Shown piece by piece: positions 17,385 through 26,231 of a stretch of DNA of 56,595 nucleotides. Origin of the DNA: Granulicella sp. (lineage in GTDB: Bacteria > Acidobacteriota > Terriglobia > Terriglobales > Acidobacteriaceae); the NCBI GenBank assembly GCA_027365345.1, contig DAHXNO010000039.1, forward strand, positions 1-56,595, read 5' to 3'. A model generated the notes under the pieces. It was not told where the DNA came from, did not search any database, and was given only the letters and a program-made list of their open reading frames with translations. The translations under genes were made by a program, and so were the position numbers. Numbering within the stretch: the first letter of the stretch is position 1; each line of letters opens with the position of its first letter.

Positions 17385-18530
17385 ATGCCTTTGCTCCACC
17401 CATCTCGTCCGCACAGCGCTCCCGCCGTACCTCATCTGGACAGCCTCTACCCCCGCTCGGCCATTCCCGGCGGCAGCTTTCAGGTCTTTGGATCCCATCT
17501 CCTGCCCTCGGACCCTGCGCATCCCTCCGCCTCTCCCCAGCTTCCCTCGGCCTACTTCGGAGAGGTCCCGGCCACCTTTGACATGGCCCGCTCCACGCGC
17601 GCCATCATCCGCGTACCCGCGGGAGCCATCTCCTCTGGCCTCTCTCTGCGCAGCCACGGGCTCACCAGCAACCACCTCCATGCCAACATCGGCGTTCCCA
17701 TGGTGGAAGACCTTCACGTCATCTCCAACCCCGCTGTAGACGCGGATGGCAACCTCTTCGCCATGGTCTCCGGTCCTCGTGGCGAGCAGGTTCCGGTCTC
17801 CATCTATCGCGTCGCTCGCGACCTGCAGGTCACCGCCTTTACCCGCGGCCTGCTGAACGTCTCCGCTCTCGCCTTCGGCCGCGATGGCAACCTCTACGCC
17901 AGCTCCCGCTCAGAAGGAGCCATCTACCGCATCACCCCGGACGGCATCATCTCCACCTTCGCAGAGGGCATGGGCATTGCAACCGGCATCGCCTTCGATC
18001 GAGAAGGCAATCTCTTCGTTGGCGACCGCTCCGGAACCATCTTCAAGATCGTTCCGCCATCTCTGGAGTCAGCCGGCGAGAATCCTCTAGTCCTCAACCC
18101 GCAGCAACCGGGAGCCGCCGGCGAGATCTTCGTCTTCGCTACCCTGGAACCCTCCACAGCCTTCTACCATCTCTGCTTCCGTCCTGACGGAACGCTGCTG
18201 GTCACCACCCCCACCTACTGCTCTCACCAGCCCATCTACGCCATCGACCCCAAAGGCGAAACCAGCGTCTACTACCGTGGCCTCGGCCGTCCTCAAGGCA
18301 TGGCCTTTGACGTGGAGGGCAACCTCTACGTCGCAGCCTCCTTGCACGGCCATCGCGGCCTCGTCCGTCTATGGCCCTCTCGCGAGACGGGAGCGCTCCA
18401 AGCCGAACTCATCGTGGCCGGCAATGACCTCATCGGCCTCTGTTTCCTGGATGATGGCTGTGCCGCTCTGGCCACGCACTCCACCATCTACCACGCCGAC
18501 CTGGGCATCCAGGGCCTTTCGCTGCTCTAA
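17385..18530 (+). CDS. IPT/TIG domain plus NHL-type beta-propeller protein
   Basis: A 381-residue protein. Residues about 18-100 look like an IPT/TIG Ig-like domain (LDSLYPRSAIPGGSFQVFGS). The rest is a repeat series of the NHL/SMP-30 kind with the recurring pattern D-x-x-G-N-L-F/Y-V/A (for example DADGNLFAMVSG, GRDGNLYASSRS, DREGNLFVGDRS, DVEGNLYVAASL), giving about six blades. Such propellers bind ligands or act as lactonase-like enzymes; no catalytic set is evident. No clear signal peptide is seen from the ATG chosen at 17385; the frame stays open much further upstream inside pgpA, but that part is a shadow. It is probably co-transcribed with pgpA. Confidence 0.8.
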   Translation: MPLLHPSRPHSAPAVPHLDSLYPRSAIPGGSFQVFGSHLLPSDPAHPSASPQLPSAYFGEVPATFDMARSTRAIIRVPAGAISSGLSLRSHGLTSNHLHANIGVPMVEDLHVISNPAVDADGNLFAMVSGPRGEQVPVSIYRVARDLQVTAFTRGLLNVSALAFGRDGNLYASSRSEGAIYRITPDGIISTFAEGMGIATGIAFDREGNLFVGDRSGTIFKIVPPSLESAGENPLVLNPQQPGAAGEIFVFATLEPSTAFYHLCFRPDGTLLVTTPTYCSHQPIYAIDPKGETSVYYRGLGRPQGMAFDVEGNLYVAASLHGHRGLVRLWPSRETGALQAELIVAGNDLIGLCFLDDGCAALATHSTIYHADLGIQGLSLL

Positions 18531-19089
18531 ACCCAAGCCCTCACCAGCGATCTCACGCCCACCACCGCGCCAAGTCCCCGCCCCACGCTCCCACGCTCCC
18601 AATGCAAAAGGGCGAACCCTCTTTCGAGAATCCGCCCTTCCGCTATCCGAAACTTGCGAAGACCCGACTCCGGTTCCGGGTCATTCCCTGACAACCTCTT
18701 CGTCTCTCCGAACATCGGGGCAAGCCCCTCTGCTCTTCGTTTCTCCGTGGCGTCCAGGTCTGCGAGCCTTGTCTTTGCCAGTTTGCCTTTGGGTACCCAA
18801 AGTGAGTCTCGCGTCCGATCCTCGCTGCCTCTGACTCTTCTCTCTTCTCTGGAAGATCTCTCCTCCGTTGCATTGAATATTCGCACAAACTCTGCTGCTT
18901 GCAACACAAAAAAAACTGTGCAAAACTCCGCATTTCTGTGCTTAACTTCCTCGCCATCCCGCCCCCATCCCCGCACCCTGCAAACCGCATCCTCCCGGCC
19001 GCGCCAACCTGCGCCGCCCGTCCCGCCCTTCAGCCTCAACCCATGGCGCTTAACCCGCCACGCCTGCCCTCGCGATACCATCAAAGCAC
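18531..19089. other. Intergenic region before cinA
   Basis: About 560 bases without a supported gene. Long open frames occur on both strands, but they are Arg/Ser-rich shadows without recognisable motifs. Near its left end AAGGGCG (18607) and CGCCCTT (18632) could pair as a terminator-like hairpin for the propeller gene, though no U-tract follows. An A-rich patch near 18905 lies 180 bases before cinA and could be part of a promoter. Confidence 0.35.
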
Positions 19090-20343
19090 ATGTTCGCCGA
19101 GATCATCGCCGTTGGCTCTGAGCTGCTCACGCCCCACCGTCAGGACACCAACTCGCTCTACCTCACCTCTGTCCTCAACGATCTTGGCGTCGCTGTAGCC
19201 TTCAAAACCATCGTCGGAGATCACCGCGAGCACCTCACCTCGGCCATCCAGATCGCTCTCAACCGCGCCGACATTCTGCTCCTCTCCGGCGGCCTCGGCC
19301 CCACAGAAGACGACCTCACCCGGGAGTGCGTCGCTCAGGCGCTGCGCCTTCCGCTCTACCGCAATCCGGAGCTCCTGGAGACGCTGCGCCAGCGCTTCGC
19401 CGCCCGCAACCTGCAGATGACGCAGAACAACCACCACCAGGCCGACCAGATCCAGGGAGCCACCATCCTTCCCAACCGCAATGGAAGCGCCCCCGGCCAG
19501 TGGCTGGATGTCCTCTACAACGGTCACCGCCGGCTCATCGCTCTTCTTCCCGGCCCGCCCCTGGAGCTTCAACCGCTCTTCGCTGCGGAGTGCAAGCCAC
19601 GCCTGGCCGCGGCGCTTCCACCCAGCCACCTTGCCCGCCGCCAACTCCGCATGACTCTCATCCCAGAGAGCCTGGTGGACGCGCGTTGCGCTCCCATCTA
19701 CAAGACCTTCCCTGACGTTGAGACCACCATCCTTGCCGGCAATGCGGAGATCCAGCTTCACTTCTCCTGCGTCAAGCCCACCCAGGCCGAGGCGGAGGCG
19801 CAGGTGGAAGCCGCCGCCGACGCCGTCTCCCGCGAGATGGGCGATGACGTCTTCTCCTCTGGGGGAGAATCTCTCGAAGAGGTCGTTCTGCTGATGCTCG
19901 GCGTCCGTCATCACACCCTGGCCGTCGCGGAGAGCTGCACCGGAGGCCTGATCGGCAAGCGCCTCACCTCCATCCCCAACAGCTCGCGCGTCTTCCTCGG
20001 CGGCGCGGTCGCCTACTCCAACCGCAGCAAGACCGCCCTCGCGGACGTCCCCGCCTACCTCATCGACGAGCACGGCGCGGTCTCTGACGCCGTCGCACGC
20101 GCCCTCGCGGAAGGCATCCGCCGCCGCATCGGCAGCTCCCTGGCCCTCAGCATCACCGGCATCGCCGGCCCTGCCACGCCGCGCGGACCAGACTCCCAAA
20201 AGCCCGTCGGCTTGGTTTACATCGCCCTCACGGACGGCAAAGAGACTCAGGTCAAAGAACTCAACATCCGTGGCGACCGCGAACGCATTCGCATCTGGGC
20301 CGCCCAGCACGCCCTGGAGACGCTCCGCCGGCGCCTGCTGTAA
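19090..20343 (+). CDS. cinA: CinA-family protein: COG1058 domain plus nicotinamide-nucleotide amidase domain
   Basis: A 417-residue two-domain protein. The N-terminal half is the MoCF-like COG1058 domain (EIIAVGSELLTPHRQDTNS, LSGGLGPTEDDLTRE), which in other bacteria hydrolyses ADP-ribose. The C-terminal half is the PncC deamidase domain (VAESCTGGLIGKRLTSI, FLGGAVAYSNRSK, SITGIAGP), converting NMN to nicotinic acid mononucleotide in pyridine-nucleotide recycling. Length is normal. It is preceded by a 560-base gap, so it probably has its own promoter. Confidence 0.93.
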   Translation: MFAEIIAVGSELLTPHRQDTNSLYLTSVLNDLGVAVAFKTIVGDHREHLTSAIQIALNRADILLLSGGLGPTEDDLTRECVAQALRLPLYRNPELLETLRQRFAARNLQMTQNNHHQADQIQGATILPNRNGSAPGQWLDVLYNGHRRLIALLPGPPLELQPLFAAECKPRLAAALPPSHLARRQLRMTLIPESLVDARCAPIYKTFPDVETTILAGNAEIQLHFSCVKPTQAEAEAQVEAAADAVSREMGDDVFSSGGESLEEVVLLMLGVRHHTLAVAESCTGGLIGKRLTSIPNSSRVFLGGAVAYSNRSKTALADVPAYLIDEHGAVSDAVARALAEGIRRRIGSSLALSITGIAGPATPRGPDSQKPVGLVYIALTDGKETQVKELNIRGDRERIRIWAAQHALETLRRRLL

Positions 20344-20500
20344 CTCCCGCGCACCGCGCTGCGCCGCTCGTACGCCTATAAGCCCGGCCGCAGCGCTGGC
20401 CGCATCCTCCCGGCGCACCCCGTCGGAGCGTCAGCCGCGCGCAGGATGAAGGCGCGTCGCTCCGAAGCAGGATGCCGGAGCATGGAGCCGCCAATCCTGT

Positions 20501-20573
20501 CTCGCAATTAAGCTCGCAATCTGGGCTCCCAATCAGGCTCTTAATGTAATCTGGACTCGCAACCTGGGCTGCT
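20501..20573. repeat. Degenerate 12-13-base tandem repeats upstream of plsY
   Basis: Four or five imperfect units beginning CTCGCAAT or a variant follow one another, for example CTCGCAATTAAG at 20501, CTCGCAATCTGGG at 20513, CTCCCAATCAGG at 20526 and CTCGCAACCTGGG at 20556. They end about 20 bases before the plsY start. They may be regulator binding sites or a replication-slippage product. Confidence 0.5.
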
Positions 20574-20592
20574 ACACTCATCTTGGAAGACC

Positions 20593-21261
20593 ATGACCGC
20601 CTGGCTCCTGACACTCGCAACGGCCTATCTACTCGGCTCCATCCCCTTCGGCTATCTCCTGGTCCGGTTCCTCCGCCAAGAGGATGTCCGCGCCGTAGGA
20701 AGTGGCAACATTGGAGCCACCAATGTAGCCCGGGCTGGCGGTACCACCCTCGGCCTTCTCACCCTGCTCTGTGACGTTCTCAAGGGCTACCTCAGCGTCT
20801 TCATCGCCATCCGCGTAGCCCCGCCCGTGGCGCATGGTCCCTCCGCGCTCGCCATAACCGCCGCCGTAACCGCTGTCATCGGTCACATCTTTCCCATCTG
20901 GCTGCGCTTCCGTGGCGGCAAGGGCGTCGCCACCGCGCTCGGCGTCTTCCTCTCCCTGGTGCCCATGGTTGCCCTGGCTTCTTTCGGAGTCTTCGCCGTC
21001 ATCGTCCTCCTCACCCGGTACGTCTCGCTCGGCTCCATTCTCGCCGCGGCCTCCATTCCTCTCTTGGCGTTCCTGCTCCAGCATCCCCACTCACCCGCCC
21101 TCTTCCTTGGGCTCAGCATCATCGCGCTTCTAACCATCGTCAAACATCACGCCAACATCGTGCGCCTGTTGCATGGCACGGAGAATCGCCTGGGCAGCAA
21201 AAAGAGCCCCCAACTCGCCGCCACCGGCCCTGACTCTCCAGACCCAAAGGCAAACGCATGA
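20593..21261 (+). CDS. plsY: Acyl phosphate:glycerol-3-phosphate acyltransferase PlsY
   Basis: A 222-residue integral membrane protein that acylates glycerol-3-phosphate at position 1 from acyl-phosphate. The first conserved loop reads LGSIPFGYLLVRF then SGNIGATNVAR, and the second GHIFPIWLRFRGGKGVAT; both match PlsY motifs 1 and 2. About five membrane helices are visible. The stop overlaps the gpsA start by four bases (ATGA at 21258), so the enzyme is translationally coupled to the one that makes its substrate. Confidence 0.93.
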   Translation: MTAWLLTLATAYLLGSIPFGYLLVRFLRQEDVRAVGSGNIGATNVARAGGTTLGLLTLLCDVLKGYLSVFIAIRVAPPVAHGPSALAITAAVTAVIGHIFPIWLRFRGGKGVATALGVFLSLVPMVALASFGVFAVIVLLTRYVSLGSILAAASIPLLAFLLQHPHSPALFLGLSIIALLTIVKHHANIVRLLHGTENRLGSKKSPQLAATGPDSPDPKANA

Positions 21262-22253
21262 GCCGGATCGCTGTCATCGGCGCAGGAGCCTGGGGAACCG
21301 CGCTCACCGTCTCCCTGGCCCGCCGTGGCGGGCACACCCTCACCCTCTGGGCCCACTCTCCGGACCACGCCCTGCAACTCGCCCAGAGCCGCCAGAACCA
21401 GCGCTATCTCCCAGGCTTTTCGCTCCCTGCGGACCTCCGCATCACGCACGATCTCGCCTTGGCCGTCTCCTCCGCGGAGGTGGTGCTCTGCGCCACGCCC
21501 TCCCAGGCGCTGCGCTCCATCATGCTGCAACTGGCGCCTCTGCTCACTCCCAGCCAGGTGCTGCTCTCGGCCAGCAAGGGCATTGAAGAGAACACCTTCC
21601 TCCGCATGTCGCAGATCATGGCGGAGTACGCCCCATCCAATCCCATCGGCGTCCTCGGCGGTCCCTCCTTCGCCTACGAGGTCGCCGCGGCCATGCCCAC
21701 GGCCATCGCCCTCGCCATCGACGACCCCGCCCTCGGCAAGCGCCTGCAAGACGGCTTCAGCTCCTCCTCCCTGCGCGCCTACCGCAACCAGGACGTCGTC
21801 GGCACCGAACTCGGCGGAGCCCTCAAAAACGTCATCGCCCTGGCCGCCGGCGTCGTCACCGGCCTCGACCTCGGCCACAACGCCACCGCCGCGCTCATCA
21901 CCCGCGGCAGTGCGGAGATCACCCGCCTCGCCATCGCCTGCGGCGGCTGCCGAGAGACCATGTCCGGCCTCTCCGGCATCGGCGACCTCGTGCTCACCTG
22001 CACCGGCGGCCTGTCGCGCAACCGCATGGTCGGCATGGAACTCGGCCAGGGCCGCCCTCTTCCGGCGATCATCGCCGGGCTCAACGGCAAGGTGGCGGAA
22101 GGCGTCCTCACCACCTCCGCTGCCCTTGGCCTGGCTCGCCGTCATGGCGTGGAGATGCCGATCACCGAGCAGATGGAGGCCATCCTCCACCACGGCAAAG
22201 CGCCGCTGGACGCCATCGGAGAACTCATGGGCCGCCCCGGCCGCATCGAGTAG
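21258..22253 (+). CDS. gpsA: NAD(P)-dependent glycerol-3-phosphate dehydrogenase GpsA
   Basis: A 331-residue enzyme reducing dihydroxyacetone phosphate to glycerol-3-phosphate for phospholipid synthesis. The Rossmann motif is VIGAGAWGTAL at the N-terminus; LGGPSFAYEVA and the catalytic-lysine segment GALKNVIALAAG follow, then SGIGDLVLTC. Length is typical. It overlaps plsY by four bases upstream and ftsY follows 25 bases downstream, so plsY-gpsA-ftsY look like one transcript. Confidence 0.93.
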   Translation: MSRIAVIGAGAWGTALTVSLARRGGHTLTLWAHSPDHALQLAQSRQNQRYLPGFSLPADLRITHDLALAVSSAEVVLCATPSQALRSIMLQLAPLLTPSQVLLSASKGIEENTFLRMSQIMAEYAPSNPIGVLGGPSFAYEVAAAMPTAIALAIDDPALGKRLQDGFSSSSLRAYRNQDVVGTELGGALKNVIALAAGVVTGLDLGHNATAALITRGSAEITRLAIACGGCRETMSGLSGIGDLVLTCTGGLSRNRMVGMELGQGRPLPAIIAGLNGKVAEGVLTTSAALGLARRHGVEMPITEQMEAILHHGKAPLDAIGELMGRPGRIE

Positions 22254-22278
22254 CCCCCGCTCCGCTAGACTGGAGGGG

Positions 22279-23319
22279 ATGGCCTTCTCAATCTTTGGCA
22301 AGCGCGAGCCCCCTGCCTCCACCCCTCCGAACCCGCCGTCTACTCCCAACCAGGCCCCTGCAATCCCGCCCTCGCCCGCAGACGAGCCCGTAGCCCGGCG
22401 CGGCCTCTTCGAGCGCATGAAGAGCGCGGTCACCCGCACCCGCGAGTCGCTCTCCAACTCCCTGTCCTCGGTCATGGCCCTCACCCGCGAGGTGGATGAA
22501 GCCTCGCTCGACGACCTCGAACTGGCGCTGCTCTCCTGCGATATCGGAGCCGCAACCACCAACCAGATCCTCACCGCCCTGCGCGGCCGCGCCCTCCACC
22601 ACGGCATCTCGGACGGAGCCGCGCTCAAAGTTCTGCTCAAGCAGGAGATCCTCCGCATCCTCCGCGCCGTGGACTCCGCGGCAGCGCCCGTAGCTCATCC
22701 CTCCACCCCACCGGAGGTCATCATGATGGTCGGCGTCAACGGCACGGGCAAGACCACCACCACCGGCAAGCTAGCCGCGCACCTCCGCCGCCAAGGCCAC
22801 ACCGTGCTCCTCTGCGCTGCGGACACCTTTCGCGCCGCCGCCATCGAGCAACTGCAAGTCTGGGCGCAGCGCTCTTCCGTCGATCTCATCAGCACCCGCC
22901 AGGGGGGCGACCCATCCGCCGCTCTCTTTGACGCGCTCACCGCCGCCAAAGCCCGCTCCACCGGCGTCCTCATCGTAGACACCGCCGGCCGCCTGCACAC
23001 CAAGTCAGACCTCATGAAAGAGCTGGACAAGATGCGCCGCACCGCCGAGCGTCTGGTCCCCGGCGCGCCCCACCAGACGCTGCTGGTCATCGACGCCACC
23101 ACCGGCCAGAACGGCCTCCAGCAGGCGCGTCTCTTCACCGAGGCCTCTCACGTCACCGGCATCGTCCTCACCAAGCTGGACGGCAGCGCCAAAGGCGGCA
23201 TCGTCGTCGCCATCGCGCAGGAGATGGGCCTCCCCGTCCGTTATGCCGGAATCGGCGAGAAGCTCGAAGACATCATCCCCTTTGACCCTGAAGCCTTCGT
23301 CGATTCCCTTCTCGACTAA
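22279..23319 (+). CDS. ftsY: Signal recognition particle receptor FtsY
   Basis: A 346-residue SRP-type GTPase that docks SRP-ribosome complexes at the membrane. The start is the ATG at 22279, preceded by GGAGGGG; the frame is open far upstream through gpsA but that part is a shadow. The N-terminal 40 residues are Pro/Ala-rich, a short stand-in for the acidic A domain. The NG domain shows the P-loop GVNGTGKTTTTGKLA, ADTFRAAAIEQL, DTAGRLHT and TKLDGSAKGG. The C-terminus FDPEAFVDSLL is the FtsY ending. Confidence 0.93.
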   Translation: MAFSIFGKREPPASTPPNPPSTPNQAPAIPPSPADEPVARRGLFERMKSAVTRTRESLSNSLSSVMALTREVDEASLDDLELALLSCDIGAATTNQILTALRGRALHHGISDGAALKVLLKQEILRILRAVDSAAAPVAHPSTPPEVIMMVGVNGTGKTTTTGKLAAHLRRQGHTVLLCAADTFRAAAIEQLQVWAQRSSVDLISTRQGGDPSAALFDALTAAKARSTGVLIVDTAGRLHTKSDLMKELDKMRRTAERLVPGAPHQTLLVIDATTGQNGLQQARLFTEASHVTGIVLTKLDGSAKGGIVVAIAQEMGLPVRYAGIGEKLEDIIPFDPEAFVDSLLD

Positions 23320-23429
23320 TCCTTCCAACTCCGTCCAACCCCTCCCGCCGCGCCTCGCCATGTCGTCGCGTTCACCAGCCTCCAGTCCTCCTCCTCCTCC
23401 GGCGCCGCGCGACGCGCTATCGCCTGCGC

Positions 23430-23576
23430 ATGCAGCTCCACGTTCCCGCCGGCCTTCTCCGCTCAAAGATCTTTTGGTCTCACAATCCATCTCAGGAGCG
23501 ATACCATTACCTGGTACTGGCTGGAACTGCCGCCTGCCTCGGATTGCCGCCCAAAGAGCAGACTCCGGTCAAATGA
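23430..23576 (+). CDS. Possible 48-residue protein between ftsY and the GH39 gene
   Basis: An ATG frame whose translation looks protein-like (GLLRSKIFWSHNPSQERYHY, then a small hydrophobic patch LVLAGTAACLGL and a polar tail ending at a TGA). The same frame is open upstream of this ATG for a while, so the real start, if any, is uncertain. No ribosome site and no family were recognised. It could equally be a gene remnant in the 350-base gap between ftsY and the next gene. Confidence 0.3.
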   Translation: MQLHVPAGLLRSKIFWSHNPSQERYHYLVLAGTAACLGLPPKEQTPVK

Positions 23577-23669
23577 CCGGACAGCACCGCCCAGCATGTC
23601 GGCAATCCTCAGCCGTCAGGCAGAACACCCGTGGCCGCGTTCGCCGCCGAATCTCTCATGGGGAGAATC

Positions 23670-25556
23670 ATGCATCGCTATCGGATCTGGACCACCTGCG
23701 TCTCTCTTCTTCTCGTTCTTCCAGCCTCCGTTCTACCCGCACAAAACCCCACCACGCTCCTCCCGGCCATACCCGCGCCAACCACGGTACGCATCCAGGT
23801 GGACCTCAACGCGCGCACCGGACCCTTCACACCCGTCTATGCATGGTTTGGCTACGATGAGGCCAACTACACCACCATGCCCCACGGCCGCGCGCTGCTG
23901 CGCGAGCTGCATGATCTCACCGCGGCCCCCGTCTACATCCGCGCCCATAATCTGCTCACCTCAGGCAATGGAACGCCGTCGTTCAAAGTCAGCTCAACAG
24001 GCATCTACTCAGAAGACGCAAGCGGCCATCCTCACTACGACTTCAAGATCATCGACGCTATCTTCGATGCCTGGCGCGCCGCCGGCGTCCGGCCCTTCGT
24101 GGAGCTGGGCTTTATGCCGCGCGACCTGGCTGCCACGCTGCCCAACCGCCACCAGCCCTACCAGGTCTACTTCCCAGCCTCAACGATCTCCGGAGCCTCC
24201 AACAACCCGCCCAGGGACTACGCGCGCTGGCAGCAGTTGGTGCGCGTCCTCACCGCTCACCTTGTGCAGCGCTATGGACGTCAGGAAGTGCTGAAGTGGT
24301 ACTTCGAGGTGTGGAACGAGCCGGACATTGGCTACTGGCACTCCACGCCGCAGAACTACTTCAAGCTGTATGACTACACCGTCGCCGGGGTACGCGCCGC
24401 CTTGCCCGGCGCTCGGGTGGGTGGGCCGGCCTCCACAGGGCCGGGCAGCGACAAAGCGAACCTCTTCCTGCGCGGCTTCCTGCAGCATGTCGCCACTGGC
24501 CACAGCGCGGCCACGGAAGGCCCCATTCCGCTGGACTTCATCTCCTTCCATGCCAAGGGCTACCCAACCTCCCATGACGGTATCGTGACGATGGGGCTGA
24601 ATCACGAGCTCAACGACGTGAATCGCGGCCTTTCGCTAATTGCATCCTTCCCGCAATTCCGGCGCCTGCCGGTCATCCTGAGCGAAGCCGACCCAGAAGG
24701 CTGCGCGGCCTGCTCCTCGCGGACCAATCCGGCCAACAGCTACCGCAACGGACCCTTGTATCCGGCCTACACGGCGGCAGCGTTCAAGGCCATCCTGGAT
24801 CTTCGCAACCGCTCCAGGGTCGATGTCATCGCGATGCTGAGCTGGTCGTTTGAATTTGAAGATACGGATGCCTTTGCAGACCTCCGCTCGCTGACTACCA
24901 ATGGCGTTGATAAGCCCATTCTGAACCTGTTTCGCATGCTCGGCATGATGTCAGGCGATCGTGTGCGCACCAGCAGCACCGGGGCTGTACCGCTGGATAC
25001 GCTGATCTCCACCGGCGTCCGGCAATCGCCGGATGTGGACGCGCTGGCGACCCGCAACGCGAACACAGCCGCCGTCCTTCTGTGGAACTATCAGGACGCC
25101 AATGAGCCGGGGCCGTCAGCTCCGGCCGGCATCACCATCCAGGGAATTCCTGCTGGGGTGCATCGAGTCTTGCTGGAGTACTTTCGCATCGATAAAGACC
25201 ACAGCAACGCGTATACGGCATGGCAGGCGATGGGCTCGCCGCCGCACCCTGACCCCGGGCAGGATGCGCGGCTCCAGGCGGCTGGCCGGCTTCAGCTCTT
25301 CACCTCGCCCAAATGGCTTGACGTGCATGCTGGCACAGTGCGAATCACCACCAGCCTTCCGCGGGAGTCGGTGTCGCTGCTTTGGCTGCACTGGGAACCC
25401 TGGCCAACGGCAGAGCTCAGCCGCGCCCTTGCGCCGTCCAGTTTCCAGGTCTCCAGCCGGCGCGATCCATCAAGTGGAGACCTTTTTTACGGATGCAGAT
25501 GCGTTTTTCCGCCCTCTCGTGAAAGCTCTATCCAGTCTGACGAGCTGACCAGATGA
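23670..25556 (+). CDS. Exported GH39-type glycoside hydrolase (beta-xylosidase-like)
   Basis: A 628-residue protein from the ATG at 23670, which has GGGGAGA seven bases upstream; two further in-frame ATGs upstream lack that. The N-terminus is a signal peptide (IWTTCVSLLLVLPASVLPAQ). The clan GH-A catalytic residues are visible: acid/base E217 in YFEVWNEPDIGYW and nucleophile E339 in VILSEADPEG. The TIM barrel is followed by a beta-rich C-terminal domain. GH39 contains beta-xylosidases and alpha-L-iduronidases; which one cannot be told. It is a single gene, 350 bases after ftsY. Confidence 0.85.
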   Translation: MHRYRIWTTCVSLLLVLPASVLPAQNPTTLLPAIPAPTTVRIQVDLNARTGPFTPVYAWFGYDEANYTTMPHGRALLRELHDLTAAPVYIRAHNLLTSGNGTPSFKVSSTGIYSEDASGHPHYDFKIIDAIFDAWRAAGVRPFVELGFMPRDLAATLPNRHQPYQVYFPASTISGASNNPPRDYARWQQLVRVLTAHLVQRYGRQEVLKWYFEVWNEPDIGYWHSTPQNYFKLYDYTVAGVRAALPGARVGGPASTGPGSDKANLFLRGFLQHVATGHSAATEGPIPLDFISFHAKGYPTSHDGIVTMGLNHELNDVNRGLSLIASFPQFRRLPVILSEADPEGCAACSSRTNPANSYRNGPLYPAYTAAAFKAILDLRNRSRVDVIAMLSWSFEFEDTDAFADLRSLTTNGVDKPILNLFRMLGMMSGDRVRTSSTGAVPLDTLISTGVRQSPDVDALATRNANTAAVLLWNYQDANEPGPSAPAGITIQGIPAGVHRVLLEYFRIDKDHSNAYTAWQAMGSPPHPDPGQDARLQAAGRLQLFTSPKWLDVHAGTVRITTSLPRESVSLLWLHWEPWPTAELSRALAPSSFQVSSRRDPSSGDLFYGCRCVFPPSRESSIQSDELTR

Positions 25557-25723
25557 AAAGGTATCTCTTGTCGCGAACTGCGACCCACCGGCCCTCGGGG
25601 CAGGAAGGACGCGCATCGGGCATCGGACGGAACTCTTCGTCTCCTCACAGCCACGCGCCCAACAGAAACTTCCCCATGCGTAAAACCCCGGACTTGGACT
25701 AACCTGATAAGGACGGAGGATTT

Positions 25724-25939
25724 ATGGCCAAAGCCGAGAAGGTTTTGGCAATGGATCAGATTTGCAAGCTCGTCCCTCAGAACGGCGACCTGGCGAAGAC
25801 GCTCAATTCGGTCAGGACAGTGCCCGGCACCACGAATCCGTTTGTGGTATCCAGCAGAAACACCAACTCCTCCACCAGCAATCGATCCCACCCCACCCGA
25901 TCCTCCTCTGGAAGCGGAGATCAGCCCGGGAAGAGATAG
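25724..25939 (+). CDS. Possible 71-residue hypothetical protein
   Basis: A short frame with a good ribosome site (GGACGGAGGA five bases before ATG). The first 40 residues (KVLAMDQICKLVPQNGD) look protein-like, but the last 30 are Ser/Thr/Arg-rich as in out-of-frame sequence, so a frameshift near 25850 is possible. No family recognised. Confidence 0.35.
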   Translation: MAKAEKVLAMDQICKLVPQNGDLAKTLNSVRTVPGTTNPFVVSSRNTNSSTSNRSHPTRSSSGSGDQPGKR

Positions 25940-25955
25940 ACAAATGGAGTGACGG

Positions 25956-26090
25956 TTGAAGATCCACCTTTCGACCATCATCTTGGTCATCATCGCCGCT
26001 ATCCCATGCCTATTCGCGTTATGCAGCCGCAACCCCACGCTCCTCGATCGTTTGTCCCACAGGACGCCGGCGCCGAGTCGGCCGAACTAG
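25956..26090 (+). CDS. Possible 44-residue membrane-anchored peptide
   Basis: A TTG-start frame giving a short positively charged N-terminus, one hydrophobic helix (STIILVIIAAIPCLFAL) and a polar tail. The GGAGTGACGG just before the start could act as ribosome site. It may be a small membrane protein or chance; no family is known to me. Confidence 0.3.
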   Translation: MKIHLSTIILVIIAAIPCLFALCSRNPTLLDRLSHRTPAPSRPN

Positions 26091-26231
26091 CCGCATAAGG
26101 GATCTCCACCCAAACGCAGTCTGCCATCCGCTCGGCCGAGATCCGTCGGACGGCCTTTCGGATCCACTCCCATGCATCAACTTCAGATGCGGACGCATCC
26201 AACTTAAGCAATCAAAACGGGAGAAGCGAAG

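Larger units (their letters stand above)
25557..26231. other. 675-base region with two weak small frames
   Basis: Between the GH39 gene and the aldo/keto reductase. Two short plus-strand frames (25724 and 25956) are listed separately at low confidence. Nothing else was recognised. The segment has mixed composition and may be degraded coding DNA. Confidence 0.35.

Noticed and set aside
18527-19084. Minus-strand 185-codon frame in the gap before cinA.
   Set aside because: Composition is Arg/Glu/Gly-rich with no conserved motif, and opposing frames of equal length exist; no support as a gene.
21147-22658. A 503-codon minus-strand frame across gpsA and ftsY.
   Set aside because: Gly/Ala/Val/Asp-rich shadow typical of the complement of high-GC genes; both sense genes are unmistakable.
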